Below, piece by piece: positions 34,562 to 43,737 of a DNA stretch of 64,000 bases. Numbering within the stretch: position 1 is the first letter of the stretch; every line of letters begins with the position of its first letter. The position numbers and the translations under genes were made by a program. Below the pieces are notes generated by a model. That model saw only the letters and a program-made list of their open reading frames with translations. It was not told where the DNA came from and searched no databases. Source of the stretch: Streptomyces sp. A2-16. Lineage in GTDB: Bacteria; Actinomycetota; Actinomycetes; Streptomycetales; Streptomycetaceae. Where the stretch lies: the NCBI RefSeq assembly GCF_018128905.1, contig NZ_CP063808.1, positions 4,154,001 through 4,218,000 on the forward strand, in the 5' to 3' direction.

Positions 34562-35868
34562 TCTCGAACGGGCTCGGGCTCGGACGGAATGGTGGCACGG
34601 ATCTCGAACCCGCCCTCCGGCCGGGGGCCGGCCTCCAGTTCACCATCGAGCATCCGGACCCGGGCGCGCAGCCCTGCCAGCCCCCGTCCGCCCTCGGGGC
34701 CCGGTTCGCGGGTGGCCGGTACGGCCGCCGGTGAGCTGACGGGGCCGGGCCCGTCCGTGGTCACCCCGATCTCGACGCGTTTCTCGCCGTGCCGGACCAG
34801 GACCCGTGTCGGCTGCCCGGTCGCGTACTTCATCGCGTTGGTGAGAGCTTCCTGTACCACCCGGTACGCGGCCAGCTCCACGTCCACGCTCCGCGGCCGC
34901 CGCTCGCCGCTCTCGCTGAACTCGACCGGCTGTCCCGACCTGCGGGCCTGCTCGACCAGGTCCTCCAGCTGTCCCAGGGTGGGCCCCCGGTCCTGACGTG
35001 CGAGGTCCTCACGCGCGAGGCCCTCACGCGCGAGGCCCTTACGCAGCAAGCCGCGCGCGGGACCGGCGGTCGTGGACTCGCCGGTCGCCTCCAGCACGCC
35101 GAGCAGATACCGCAGTTCCGTCAAGGCCCGGCGGCCGGTGTCGCTTACGGAGGCCATGGCGGTCGCGGCCCGTTCCGGCGCGGACGTGATCAGGAACTGC
35201 GCAGCGTCCGCCTGCACCACCATGGCCGTCACATGGTGGGTGACCACGTCGTGCAGCTCCCGGGCGATCCGCGCCCGCTCGGCGGCCGTGGCCACCTCGG
35301 CCGCCAGCCGACGCCGTTGCGCTTCTTCCTCGCGCCGCCTGCGCACGCCGCTCCCCACCAGCCAGACGCCGGCCAGTACGAGGTAGAACGCGAGATAGTC
35401 CGTCACGTCCTGCGGGGAGCCGAGCCGGTGCAGGGTGACGGCGAGCACGACGTATCCCGCGCCGGCCGCCATTGCCAGGGCCCGGCGGAAGCGGACTTGG
35501 TGCGCTCCGGTCGAGTACAGCGCCAGATACAGCCCCATGCTGCCGAACGTCGTCGCGAAGCCCAGCGACTGGTGCACGCCGAACGCGACGGCGACGACAG
35601 CCAGACAACCGCCGGGCCGGCGTGTGCGGGCCGCCAGCGGCAGGGTCTGGGCCAGGACCAGCGCTACGCCCAGCCCGTTCGCCGACCTCTCGGGCAGATC
35701 ACCGATCTGCGCCCCGATCGTCGAAAGGGTCGGTACGAAGGCCAGCAGGGTGAGCGCCAGGGCGAGGAAACCGTCCTTGAGGAAGGTGTCCTGTTCCTTC
35801 CACCGGTCGAGCGGCGCCCGCAACAACGGTCGCAGCAAAAGTCCCTGACGAAGCATCACGTCTCCCAT
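34558..35868 (-). CDS. Sensor histidine kinase, NarL-partner (HisKA_3) type
   Basis: A 436-residue membrane kinase: about five helices (residues ~35-175), HisKA_3 dimerisation region with phospho-His206 in ARELHDVVTHH, and an HATPase domain with NAMKYA (N box) and GRGLAGL (G box). Its outer part is very small, so it may sense the membrane itself. A Leu/Arg/Glu repeat of 15-base units (about residues 274-293) sits between the two kinase domains and is not usual in the family. It follows the CPBP gene by 36 bases and overlaps the response regulator by 4. Confidence 0.9.
   Translation of the reverse strand: MGDVMLRQGLLLRPLLRAPLDRWKEQDTFLKDGFLALALTLLAFVPTLSTIGAQIGDLPERSANGLGVALVLAQTLPLAARTRRPGGCLAVVAVAFGVHQSLGFATTFGSMGLYLALYSTGAHQVRFRRALAMAAGAGYVVLAVTLHRLGSPQDVTDYLAFYLVLAGVWLVGSGVRRRREEEAQRRRLAAEVATAAERARIARELHDVVTHHVTAMVVQADAAQFLITSAPERAATAMASVSDTGRRALTELRYLLGVLEATGESTTAGPARGLLRKGLAREGLAREDLARQDRGPTLGQLEDLVEQARRSGQPVEFSESGERRPRSVDVELAAYRVVQEALTNAMKYATGQPTRVLVRHGEKRVEIGVTTDGPGPVSSPAAVPATREPGPEGGRGLAGLRARVRMLDGELEAGPRPEGGFEIRATIPSEPEPVRE
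34990..35049 (-). repeat. Four 15-bp tandem units inside the histidine kinase gene
   Basis: Units 34990-35004, 35005-35019, 35020-35034 and 35035-35049 read, on the plus strand, as near-copies of G(T/C)CCTCACGCGCGAG. The units keep the frame, adding 5 residues each (GLARE/DLARQ-like). Copies 2 and 3 differ at one base; the outer copies have more changes. Confidence 0.85.
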
Positions 35869-35904
35869 CCTCCCATCGGCCGGTGTCCCGTGAGCCGGCC
35901 CGTC

Positions 35905-36783
35905 TCAGTGCCGGACGGGACGCCGGGGCCGCACACCGCCGCTCCGGCCGGCGAGGACGAACATCCGGACGGTGAGCAGCAGTCCGACGAGAACGGGCAC
36001 GATCGACGCCTCCAGACCGAAAGTGCCGCCGTTGAGCAGGGAAGAGCCGTGGGTGTCCACCGTGAACAGGCCCGTGGGAGTGTGTCCGGAGACCGGGATA
36101 CCGAGCAGCTGCTCGGCGGTGTTCCAGGCGAAGTGCAGACCCGCGACGAACCAGATGCTACGGCGCCACAGGAACGCGACGCCGAGCATCACACCGGCTT
36201 CCAGTGCGATGGCGAGCGCGCTCCACATGCCGGCTCCTGGAGCGCCCAGATGCGCGACTCCGAAGAACAGTGCGGTGATCACGATGGCAGCCCGGCTGCC
36301 CCAGAGCTGTTCCAGAGCCTGGAGGGCGAGACCGCGGAACATCAGCTCCTCGGCGACCGCGGCGCCGGCCTGCATCATCGCCGCGGACCAGACGACGGAG
36401 AAGAAGCCGTTGCCCGCCCAGGAGAACGAGTAGCCCCCGAACACCGTGATCAGGAGGACGGAGACCAGGACGAAGCCCAGGCCGACCGCACTGCCGTGCA
36501 GCGCCTCCCGGCCGGCCCTCTGCCGGGCGATCTCCGGTGTGGAGCGTTTCGCGATGCGGCGCATCACCACCCAGTACACGGCGACAGCGGCGGCCGCCCC
36601 CAGCACCGGCACCGGCCCAGGGCCGGTCGCGGTCAGCCCCGAGAGCAGGCCGACACCCACCATGCCCGTCAGCATCCAGCCGAGCGGAGTGCGGACGATC
36701 CGGCCGAGACGTCCACTCCTGCCGCCACCGTTCTTGTCCGGGGTGGACCCTTCCTCGTGCTGCGCGGCGGACGGCGTGCTCAT
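35905..36783 (-). CDS. CPBP-family intramembrane metalloprotease
   Basis: A 292-residue membrane protein of the CPBP/Abi (Rce1-like) family, with about eight helices and the motif set EExxxR (E145, E146, R150 in AVAEELMFRG), a later FFGVAHLG His and HFAWNTAEQ. Members cleave prenylated or membrane substrates, or act as immunity factors for bacteriocins. ATG 36783 is the start. It is first in an operon with a two-component system, so the kinase may respond to its product or control its expression. Confidence 0.88.
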   Translation of the reverse strand: MSTPSAAQHEEGSTPDKNGGGRSGRLGRIVRTPLGWMLTGMVGVGLLSGLTATGPGPVPVLGAAAAVAVYWVVMRRIAKRSTPEIARQRAGREALHGSAVGLGFVLVSVLLITVFGGYSFSWAGNGFFSVVWSAAMMQAGAAVAEELMFRGLALQALEQLWGSRAAIVITALFFGVAHLGAPGAGMWSALAIALEAGVMLGVAFLWRRSIWFVAGLHFAWNTAEQLLGIPVSGHTPTGLFTVDTHGSSLLNGGTFGLEASIVPVLVGLLLTVRMFVLAGRSGGVRPRRPVRH

Positions 36784-37081
36784 CGTGACCTCCCTGCGGC
36801 GACGGCCACCCCGGTGGCGGCCGACTCGACGACCACGCTAGAAATCCGCCGGCATCCGCGAATCACCCGTGCCGGGACGGTCCGGGTAGCTCTCACGGGG
36901 GATGCGCCGCGCCTTCCCGCCGGTTCGGTCGGCTTCGCCTTGTACGGGACGCGAAGGTGTGGGACGGCATGCACCGCATAAGTGAGAACCCTCTACGGCG
37001 AGCAGGTCCGACCGTGAAGTTGTCGCCGTGGGCCGGGCGAAGCCTTGAGCGCATCGGGCGGCCATGCGGCTGTCCCCGTAC

Positions 37082-38539
37082 TCATCCGTTGCCGCCGCTC
37101 TGCGGCAGACTGCCGGTGCGGGCCACGTCGGCGTACCACCGTGCGCTGGACTTGGGGATGCGCTTGCCGGTCGGGTAGTCGACGTAGACGGCACCGAAGC
37201 GCTTGCTGTAGCCGTAACCCCACTCGAAGTTGTCCAGCAGGGACCACAGGAAGTAGCCCCGGACGTCGACGCCGGCCAGGATCGCCCGGTGCACCGCTGA
37301 CAGGTGGCCGTGGAGGTAGGCGATGCGTTCAGGGTCGGCCACCTCGCCCTCCGGGTTCACGTAGTCGTCGAACGCGGCCCCGTTCTCGGTGATCACCAGA
37401 GGCATCGCGGGGAAGTCCGCGTCGAGTCGCATGAGCAGGTCGTACAGACCGCTGGGGTCGACCGCCCATCCCATGGCGGTGGTGCTGCCCGGCGGCCGGT
37501 GGAAGGCGACGGCATCGGCGCCCGGCCAGGGGCTGTGCTCGCTCATCCCGTGGCCGTCGGATCCGTGGCTTGCCTCGCCCCGGGCGGCGGAGACAAGTGT
37601 GGGTGTGTAGTAGTTGACGCCCAGGAAGTCCAGCGGCTGGTGGATGGTGGCGGTGTCGCCCGCCCGTACGAAGGACCAGTCGGTCAGGCTCGCCGTGTCC
37701 TGGAGGAGGTCCTGGGGGTATTGGCCCTCCAGCAGCGGGCCGGTGAAGACGCGGTTGGCCAGTGCGTCGATCCGCCGGGCCGCGTCCAGATCCTCGGCTG
37801 TCTCGGTCAGCGCGCGGACGTGATGAACATTGAGCGTGATGGACGCCTGGGCGCGGGCGGGCAGTTCGGCGCGCAGAGCCTGGACGGCCTTGCCGTGGGC
37901 GAGGTTGAGATGGTGCGCCGCGCGCAGGGCTGCGACCGGCTCGGTACGCCCGGGCGCATGGACACCTGAGCCGTAGCCGAGGAAGGCGCTGCACCAGGGC
38001 TCGTTGAGGGTGATCCAGGTCTTCACCCGGTCTCCCAGTGCATGTGCTGCCAGGGCCGCGTAGTCGGCGAACCGGTCGGAGGTGGCGCGTTCCGGCCAGC
38101 CGCCGGCGTCCTCCAACTCCTGAGGCAGGTCCCAGTGGTAGAGCGTGACGACCGGTTCGATGCCCTTTTCCAGCAGCGCGTCGGTCAGGGCGCGATAGAA
38201 GTCGAGTCCCTTTTCGACGGCCGGGCCGCGGCCGGTCGGCTGTATGCGCGGCCACGACAGGGAGAACCGGTAGGCGCTCACTCCGAGGTCGGCCATGATC
38301 TCGACGTCCTCGCGCCAGCGGTGGTAGTGGTCGGTGGCGACGTCACCGGTGTCACCGTTGCGCACCCTGCCGGGCGTGTGCGAGTAGGTGTCCCAGATCG
38401 AAGGAGTGCGTCCGTCCGCGGAGGCGGCGCCCTCGATCTGGTACGCGGCGGTCGCAGTGCCCCAGGTGAATCCCTGTGGAAAAGTGCGGCCGGTGGTGTT
38501 CTCCGGGGCGGGCGCGACGTGTCGGGTTGCGGTGCTCAC
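37082..38539 (-). CDS. bglC: Beta-glucosidase (GH1)
   Basis: A cytoplasmic family-1 beta-glucosidase of 485 residues that splits imported cellobiose/cellotriose to glucose. Acid/base Glu180 in TLNEPW and nucleophile Glu385 in ITENG are intact, and the N-terminal GH1 signature GFTWGTATAAYQIEG is at 23-37. No signal peptide. ATG 38539 is the start. It is last in cebEFG-bglC, 88 bases after cebG. In streptomycetes this gene is repressed with cebEFG by CebR. Confidence 0.93.
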   Translation of the reverse strand: MSTATRHVAPAPENTTGRTFPQGFTWGTATAAYQIEGAASADGRTPSIWDTYSHTPGRVRNGDTGDVATDHYHRWREDVEIMADLGVSAYRFSLSWPRIQPTGRGPAVEKGLDFYRALTDALLEKGIEPVVTLYHWDLPQELEDAGGWPERATSDRFADYAALAAHALGDRVKTWITLNEPWCSAFLGYGSGVHAPGRTEPVAALRAAHHLNLAHGKAVQALRAELPARAQASITLNVHHVRALTETAEDLDAARRIDALANRVFTGPLLEGQYPQDLLQDTASLTDWSFVRAGDTATIHQPLDFLGVNYYTPTLVSAARGEASHGSDGHGMSEHSPWPGADAVAFHRPPGSTTAMGWAVDPSGLYDLLMRLDADFPAMPLVITENGAAFDDYVNPEGEVADPERIAYLHGHLSAVHRAILAGVDVRGYFLWSLLDNFEWGYGYSKRFGAVYVDYPTGKRIPKSSARWYADVARTGSLPQSGGNG

Positions 38540-38627
38540 GTGGGTCCTTCCAGGTGACGTGCGAGGCGGGAGAGGCGAAGCGGTGCGGGGCCTTCGAGGG
38601 GCCGCGACAGCGGGGGCGGCACGGCAT

Positions 38628-39569
38628 TCACCCCTTGACGGCCCCCTGCATGATTCCGCCCACGATCTGACGGCCGAAGACGACGAAGAGGGCGAGCAGA
38701 GGCAGCGTGCCGAGCAGTGCGCCCGCCATGATCAGCGACTGGTCGCGCACGTATCCCGCGCTGAGCTGGGTGAGGGCGACGGGTACCGTCGGATTGGTCA
38801 TGTCGAGCACGATGAAGGGCCAGAAGAAGTCGTTCCAGGCGTGCACGAACGTGATCATGAACAGCACGGCCATGGGAGGCCGGGCGATCGGCAGCACGAT
38901 GCTCCAGAAGATGCGCAGGGAGTGCGCACCGTCCACCCGGCCTGCCTCGACGAGTTCGTCGGGCAGCGCTTCGGCCAGGTACTGCCGCATGAAGAACACG
39001 CCGACGGCACTGACGAGGGTGGGGAAGATGACGGCGGGCAGTTTCTGGCCCCAGCCCAGTTCCGTCATCATCATGAACAGGGGCACGACGCCCAGTTGCG
39101 GCGGCACCATCATCGTGCCGATCACGAGCATCAGCAGGATGTTGCGGCCCTTGAAGCGGAGCTTGGCGAACGCGAAGCCGGCCAGGGTGGCGAACAGCAC
39201 CGTGGACAGGGCGATCACACCGGCCACGATCAGGCTGTTGAGCATGGCCTTGCCCAGCGCGGCGTCCTCCCAGGCCTTGCCGAGGTTCTCCAGGAGATGG
39301 GGCCCCGGAAGGAAGGGCGGAGGCGTCTGGGTGACGCGCGTGTTGTCGGTCGACGCCGCCACCATCGTCCAGTACAGCGGGAACAGTGAGACCAGCGCCG
39401 CGAGCCCCAGCAGGATGTAGGCGACGGGACCCGCGTGGTGCTGACGTCCGGCACCCGGGTGCCGGAACAGTCGGCGGCGCCGTTCACCGGACGGGGTGGC
39501 CTTGCTGGTCTTCCGCGTGGTCCCGGGGCGTGTGTCCGTCGCCTGGACCGGGATGCTGTCTGTGGTCAT
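38628..39569 (-). CDS. cebG: Cellobiose/cellotriose ABC transporter permease
   Basis: A 313-residue inner-membrane permease of the MalG type with six helices and the EAA-type loop EAGRVDGAHSLRIFWSIVLPI (residues ~200-220) that docks the ATPase. GGGAG six bases before ATG 39569 sets the start; an earlier start at 39605 would add only 12 unlikely residues. It forms the channel with CebF. No ATPase is encoded in the locus; MsiK from elsewhere is the usual partner in Streptomyces. Confidence 0.88.
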   Translation of the reverse strand: MTTDSIPVQATDTRPGTTRKTSKATPSGERRRRLFRHPGAGRQHHAGPVAYILLGLAALVSLFPLYWTMVAASTDNTRVTQTPPPFLPGPHLLENLGKAWEDAALGKAMLNSLIVAGVIALSTVLFATLAGFAFAKLRFKGRNILLMLVIGTMMVPPQLGVVPLFMMMTELGWGQKLPAVIFPTLVSAVGVFFMRQYLAEALPDELVEAGRVDGAHSLRIFWSIVLPIARPPMAVLFMITFVHAWNDFFWPFIVLDMTNPTVPVALTQLSAGYVRDQSLIMAGALLGTLPLLALFVVFGRQIVGGIMQGAVKG

Positions 39570-39582
39570 GGAGATCTCCCGG

Positions 39583-40554
39583 TCAGGTCCTGCGCGTGAG
39601 GACACGCTTGACGATTCGTTGGACGACGAACACGAGAATGAGCAGCAGGAACATCGCCCAGGCGACCGTGGCGGCCCGGCCCATCTGGTAGTTCTTCCAG
39701 CCCTCCTCGTACAGCAGCAGACCCAGCGTCTGGTACTGGTTGTCGGCTCCCCCCGTGATGCCGTTCGGGCCCTGGCCGAAGATCAGGGGCTCACCGAAGA
39801 GCTGTGTGGCGCCGATCGTGGACAGGACGATGGTGAACACGATGGTGGAACGGATTCCGGGAACGGTGACCTTCAGGAACTGTTGCCACCGCGAGGCGCC
39901 GTCGATGGCCGCGGCCTCGTACCGGTCGCGCGGGATCGCCTGCATCGCCGCGAGATAGAGCAGCGCGTTGTAGCCGGTCCAGCGCCAGATCACGATGGAG
40001 GAAATGGCCGTCTGCGCGGCCCACTTGTTGTTCTCCCAGTCGATGTTGTCGACACCGACAAGACTCAACACCCAGTTGATCATGCCGAAGTCGCGTTCGA
40101 AGAGCATCGTGAACACGAGGGCCGCGGCACCGACCGACGTGGCGTACGGCGTCAGGGCGGCGACGCGGAAGAACGTCGAGCCGCGCAGCTGGTAGTTGAG
40201 CAGGTGCGCCAGTCCGAGCGCCATCAGCAGTTGGGGCACGGTCGACAGCACGCCGATGGTGAAGGTGTTGAGCAGCGCGTTCCAGAACCGGTCGTCGTCC
40301 CACAGCGCCGTGTAGTTGTCGAAGCCGACCCATTCCATGAGGTTCAGGGTCGACAGTTCGACGCGGTGCAGCGAGATCCACGAGGTGTAGATGAGCGGGT
40401 AGAAGCTGAAGGCGGCGAACACGATGAAGAACGGGGCGACGAAGGCGTACGGCGCACCCCGGACGTCGAGGCGGTGCAGCAGCGTACGGCGCCGCTGACG
40501 CTCCTCGCCGATGCCGGGCGCACCGTCTGGGGGTGTCGAGGTGGAGATGGCCAC
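39583..40554 (-). CDS. cebF: Cellobiose/cellotriose ABC transporter permease
   Basis: A 323-residue MalF-type permease with six predicted helices and the EAA loop EAAAIDGASRWQQFLKVTVPG (about 215-235). It overlaps no neighbour: cebG starts 13 bases downstream and cebE ends 104 bases upstream. With CebG it forms the membrane channel for cello-oligosaccharides. Confidence 0.88.
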   Translation of the reverse strand: MAISTSTPPDGAPGIGEERQRRRTLLHRLDVRGAPYAFVAPFFIVFAAFSFYPLIYTSWISLHRVELSTLNLMEWVGFDNYTALWDDDRFWNALLNTFTIGVLSTVPQLLMALGLAHLLNYQLRGSTFFRVAALTPYATSVGAAALVFTMLFERDFGMINWVLSLVGVDNIDWENNKWAAQTAISSIVIWRWTGYNALLYLAAMQAIPRDRYEAAAIDGASRWQQFLKVTVPGIRSTIVFTIVLSTIGATQLFGEPLIFGQGPNGITGGADNQYQTLGLLLYEEGWKNYQMGRAATVAWAMFLLLILVFVVQRIVKRVLTRRT

Positions 40555-40658
40555 CGGAAGGCGTCCTTCCTGGAGGGATGGAGAGGCGGGCAGGGCCCGG
40601 CGACCCGTTCAGGGGCCGTGCGTGGGGCGCCGGGCGGCGGAGGGCAACGGGGCCCAGG

Positions 40659-41969
40659 TCAGCCGGCGGCCTTCTCGATGCGCTCGTCAGTGGTCTTCCA
40701 TGCCGCGTTCGGGCTCTTGTTCTGCGCCTCGATCAAGGTCAGACCCTGCGAGAAGATGTCCTTGATGGTGCCGTCCTTGCGGCCGAGCACCTGCTCGTCG
40801 GGGATCTCCTGGGCCGCGGCGCCGAAGATCTTCCCGATGGGCGCACCACTGAAGTAGTCCGACTTGGCATTGACGACTTCGGGCATCTCCAACGCGGTCT
40901 GCGAAGAGGGGAAGTTGCCGATCTTCTCGAAGAGGTAGGCCTGCTGCTCGGGGGCGGTGAGCCAGGCGACGAGGTCCTGCGCCTCCTTCTTGACGGGGCT
41001 CTTCTCCATCACGCCGAGGAAGGATCCGCCCCAGTTGGCGCCCTTGGGTGCCTTGGCGACGTCCCACTTGCCCTTGTTCTTCGGTCCCGCCTTCTCGCTG
41101 ATGTGCGCGAGCATCCACGCCGGGCAGACGGTGCTGGCGAAGGTGCTGTTGGCCAGTCCGGGGTCCCAACCGGGCTGGAACTGGCGGAGTTTGGCGGTCA
41201 GATCGGAGGTGGCCGCTTCGGAGGCCAGCTTCCACGCGTCCTTCACGACAGGGTTGGTGGCGTAGATCAGCTTGCCCTGCTTGTCGTAGAACTGCTGGGA
41301 GTTGCCGTAGATCATGGCGTTGAACAGGCCGCTGGAGCTGTCCATGAAGGCGACCTTGTCGTCCTTCGAGTCCTGCTTGAACCGCTTGCCCGCCTCGACG
41401 TACTTCGACCAGTCGCCCTCCCACAGCTTGGCGACCTCGTCGCGGTCGGTGGGCAGGCCGGCCTGCTCGAAGAGGTCCTTGCGGTAGCAGACCGCCATCG
41501 GGCCGATGTCGGTGCCGAGGCCGATGACCTTCTTGTCGGCGGCGGTGACCTGGCTCTGCTTCCACGGAAGGAAGTGATCCGTCCCGGCCACGCCGGCCAG
41601 ATCGACGAACTTGTCCTTCTGGGTGTCGGACAGTTCCTTGGCCCGACCAATTTCTATGCCCTGGATGTCCTTGAGTCCGCTGCCTGCGGCCAAGTGGGTC
41701 TGCAGGGCGGTGTAGTAGGTCTGTTCGTCGCCCGCGACGTCCGCCTTGATGACGACGTTCGGGTGTTCCTTCATGTACTTGTCGAGCAGACCGGTCTCCT
41801 TGAAGCCCATGACGCCGAAGAGCCCCATGGTGATGGTGACCTTGCCGTCCTTCTTGCCCCCACCGGTCCCGCCGTCGCTGCCCCCGCAGCCCACGACCAG
41901 GCCGAGAGCCGACGCGACCGATACGGCGGCCACGACCCTCGTACGCAACTTGCTTCGGAACTTGTCCAT
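40659..41969 (-). CDS. cebE: Cellobiose/cellotriose-binding lipoprotein
   Basis: A 436-residue solute-binding lipoprotein of the ABC sugar family. The lipobox is LVVGC with lipid-anchor Cys28; a Gly/Lys linker follows, then a two-lobed SBP_bac_1 fold (ITMGLFGVMGFKETGLL to LTLIEAQNKSP). AGGAGG five bases before ATG 41969 sets the start. It captures cellobiose or cellotriose at the outer face. Two 14-base CebR-type palindromes lie 77-112 bases upstream. Confidence 0.9.
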   Translation of the reverse strand: MDKFRSKLRTRVVAAVSVASALGLVVGCGGSDGGTGGGKKDGKVTITMGLFGVMGFKETGLLDKYMKEHPNVVIKADVAGDEQTYYTALQTHLAAGSGLKDIQGIEIGRAKELSDTQKDKFVDLAGVAGTDHFLPWKQSQVTAADKKVIGLGTDIGPMAVCYRKDLFEQAGLPTDRDEVAKLWEGDWSKYVEAGKRFKQDSKDDKVAFMDSSSGLFNAMIYGNSQQFYDKQGKLIYATNPVVKDAWKLASEAATSDLTAKLRQFQPGWDPGLANSTFASTVCPAWMLAHISEKAGPKNKGKWDVAKAPKGANWGGSFLGVMEKSPVKKEAQDLVAWLTAPEQQAYLFEKIGNFPSSQTALEMPEVVNAKSDYFSGAPIGKIFGAAAQEIPDEQVLGRKDGTIKDIFSQGLTLIEAQNKSPNAAWKTTDERIEKAAG

Positions 41970-42045
41970 TTCGTCCTCCTAGCGGCGGCGCTGGCGCACC
42001 GGAGTTCGAGCCCCACGGTCCGCTCCGTAGGCACGATTTGTCCGA

Positions 42046-42081
42046 TGGGTACGTTCCCAAAAGTCGATGGGAACGTACCCA
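42046..42081. promoter_or_regulatory. Tandem CebR-type operators upstream of cebE
   Basis: Site A is 42046-42059 (TGGGTACGTTCCCA) and site B is 42068-42081 (TGGGAACGTACCCA); B is the exact reverse complement of A, with an 8-base spacer and centres 22 bases apart (about two turns). Both fit the LacI-type CebR consensus TGGGAGCGCTCCCA at all outer positions. Being between cebE and cebR, they can control both. Confidence 0.85.
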
Positions 42082-42252
42082 CCTGAGAGCCCGCAGCCTG
42101 GCCGCCACGAAAGGCGTCTGTCAAGAAGTTGAATCCACTTCGTTGCCGAGAGATGTCGCGAGCCCGCACCGGGGCGCTGCGGGCGGTCCCCTCGGGTCTG
42201 GCACAATGCGCAGGTGAAAGCCGTCCAGGCATCGCCGAGCGAGGGAGGCGCC

Positions 42253-43269
42253 ATGGGGGAGAGGCAACGCCCGACCATCATTACCGTGGCCGCGCGCGCC
42301 GGTGTCGGACGCACCACGGTTTCACGAGTCATCAACGGCTCCGAACTCGTCAGTGAGAAGGCGAGGGCCGCCGTGCTCGCCGCCATTGCCGAGTTGAACT
42401 ACGTCCCGAACTCGGTTGCCCGGGGGCTGAAGACGAGCAGGACGAACTCCGTGGCCCTGGTGATCCCCGAGTCGGAGAGCAGACTGGGCTCCGAGCCCTA
42501 CTTCTCGGCGGTCATCCGCGGGGTCAGCACCGCCCTCGCGGAGACCCGCACGCAACTCCAACTGGTGCTGGTGCGCGACCAGGCCGAGCGGGACCAGCTC
42601 ACCGAGTCGGTCGCGGAACGGCGTGTCGACGGCGTGCTCCTGGTCTCGGTGCACGAGCACGACCCGCTGCCCGGCTTGCTGGAGGACATGGGGCTGCCCA
42701 CGGTGCTCGCCGGACGCCGTTCCTCCGACGAGTCGCTCAGCCATGTGCACTCCGACAACGCGGGGGGAGCCGCGGCGGCCGTCAACCACCTCCTCGCGCG
42801 GGGGCGGCGCACCGTCGCCACCATCAGTGGACCGCTCGACATGGACGTGGCGCGCAGCAGGCTCCAGGGCTGGCGCGAGGCCCTCGAGAAGGCGGGCCAC
42901 GAGGCCACGGACCGACTCGTGACCTCGGCCGACTTCACCGGGGAGGGCGGCGCGGCGGCGATGCGTTCACTCCTTGAACGAGTCCCCGAGCTCGACGCCG
43001 TCTTCGTCGCCTCGGACGTCATGGCTGCGGGGGCTCTGGCGGAGCTGCGCAGGCAGGGGAGGCGGGTCCCCGACGACGTGGCCGTGGTCGGATTCGACGA
43101 CTCCATCATTGCCCGGCACACCAATCCGCCCCTCACCACCGTGCGTCAGCCCGTCGAGGAGCTCGGCGCCATGATCGCCCGCATCCTCCTGGAGGAGATC
43201 GGCGATCCCGAGAGACCGCGTCGGCGCGTCACGCTTCCCACTGAGCTCGTCGTACGCGAATCGTCGTAG
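42253..43269 (+). CDS. cebR: Cellulose-utilisation repressor, LacI family
   Basis: A 338-residue LacI-type repressor: a helix-turn-helix (ITVAARAGVGRTTVSRVING, residues ~10-29) with hinge NYVPNSVARGLKT, then a sugar-sensing PBP-like domain (SVALVIPESES to VVRESS). In Streptomyces CebR releases its operators when cellobiose or cellotriose binds. ATG 42253 with GGAGG four bases before is the chosen start; GTG 42214 would add 13 residues. It is divergent from cebEFG-bglC, with two operator sites between. Confidence 0.9.
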   Translation: MGERQRPTIITVAARAGVGRTTVSRVINGSELVSEKARAAVLAAIAELNYVPNSVARGLKTSRTNSVALVIPESESRLGSEPYFSAVIRGVSTALAETRTQLQLVLVRDQAERDQLTESVAERRVDGVLLVSVHEHDPLPGLLEDMGLPTVLAGRRSSDESLSHVHSDNAGGAAAAVNHLLARGRRTVATISGPLDMDVARSRLQGWREALEKAGHEATDRLVTSADFTGEGGAAAMRSLLERVPELDAVFVASDVMAAGALAELRRQGRRVPDDVAVVGFDDSIIARHTNPPLTTVRQPVEELGAMIARILLEEIGDPERPRRRVTLPTELVVRESS

Positions 43270-43524
43270 GTTCATGAGGGGGCGCTGGTGAGCCACCTAC
43301 CCGCACACCCCGATCGCTGGCCTGGCCTGTGTGGCCGAGGTGCGCCGGCGTCGGCATGACGTATTCGGGCAGCTGCGCTGCAGGGGACCTCTGCTCGGCT
43401 CGACCCTCTGCCGGAACGGTGAGTACCGAGCGGACCAGACCTCGCAAGCCGCGCCGTTCGCGAAAATCGGAGTGAACGTGCTGTGTTCGCAAGGAAGTTG
43501 GGGACTTACGGGAGGTCCGGGCAC

Positions 43525-43737
43525 GTGATCGTGACCATCAACGTGGCGGCGCTGCTCGCCATCATCGTCGTGGTGAGGCTGCGCCGCCGTACCCACGCTC
43601 GGAGCCGGGTCGACGAGAAGATGACCGTGGTCCTCTGCGTCACACTCGGAGTGCTGATCGCTCCGACCGCGTTCGGGAAGTCGATCCTGGACGTCGTCAC
43701 CCAACTCGTGGCCGGCCTGTCGCAGGCCGGCCAATGA
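43525..43737 (+). CDS. Small two-helix membrane protein
   Basis: A 70-residue protein: one N-terminal membrane helix (TINVAALLAIIVVVRLR), a basic loop, and a second hydrophobic stretch (VVLCVTLGVLIAPTAFG), then an amphipathic tail. GTG 43525 is preceded at a distance of 9 by GGAGG. I recall similar small proteins beside conjugative elements in Streptomyces, but see no such genes here except fragments. Function unknown. Confidence 0.6.
   Translation: MIVTINVAALLAIIVVVRLRRRTHARSRVDEKMTVVLCVTLGVLIAPTAFGKSILDVVTQLVAGLSQAGQ

Noticed and set aside
34789..36981. 730-codon plus-strand open frame
   Set aside because: Antisense to the histidine kinase and CPBP genes; His/Gln/Arg/Pro-rich with no domain.
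40533..42086. 517-codon plus-strand open frame
   Set aside because: Antisense to cebE, which has a lipobox and family motifs.
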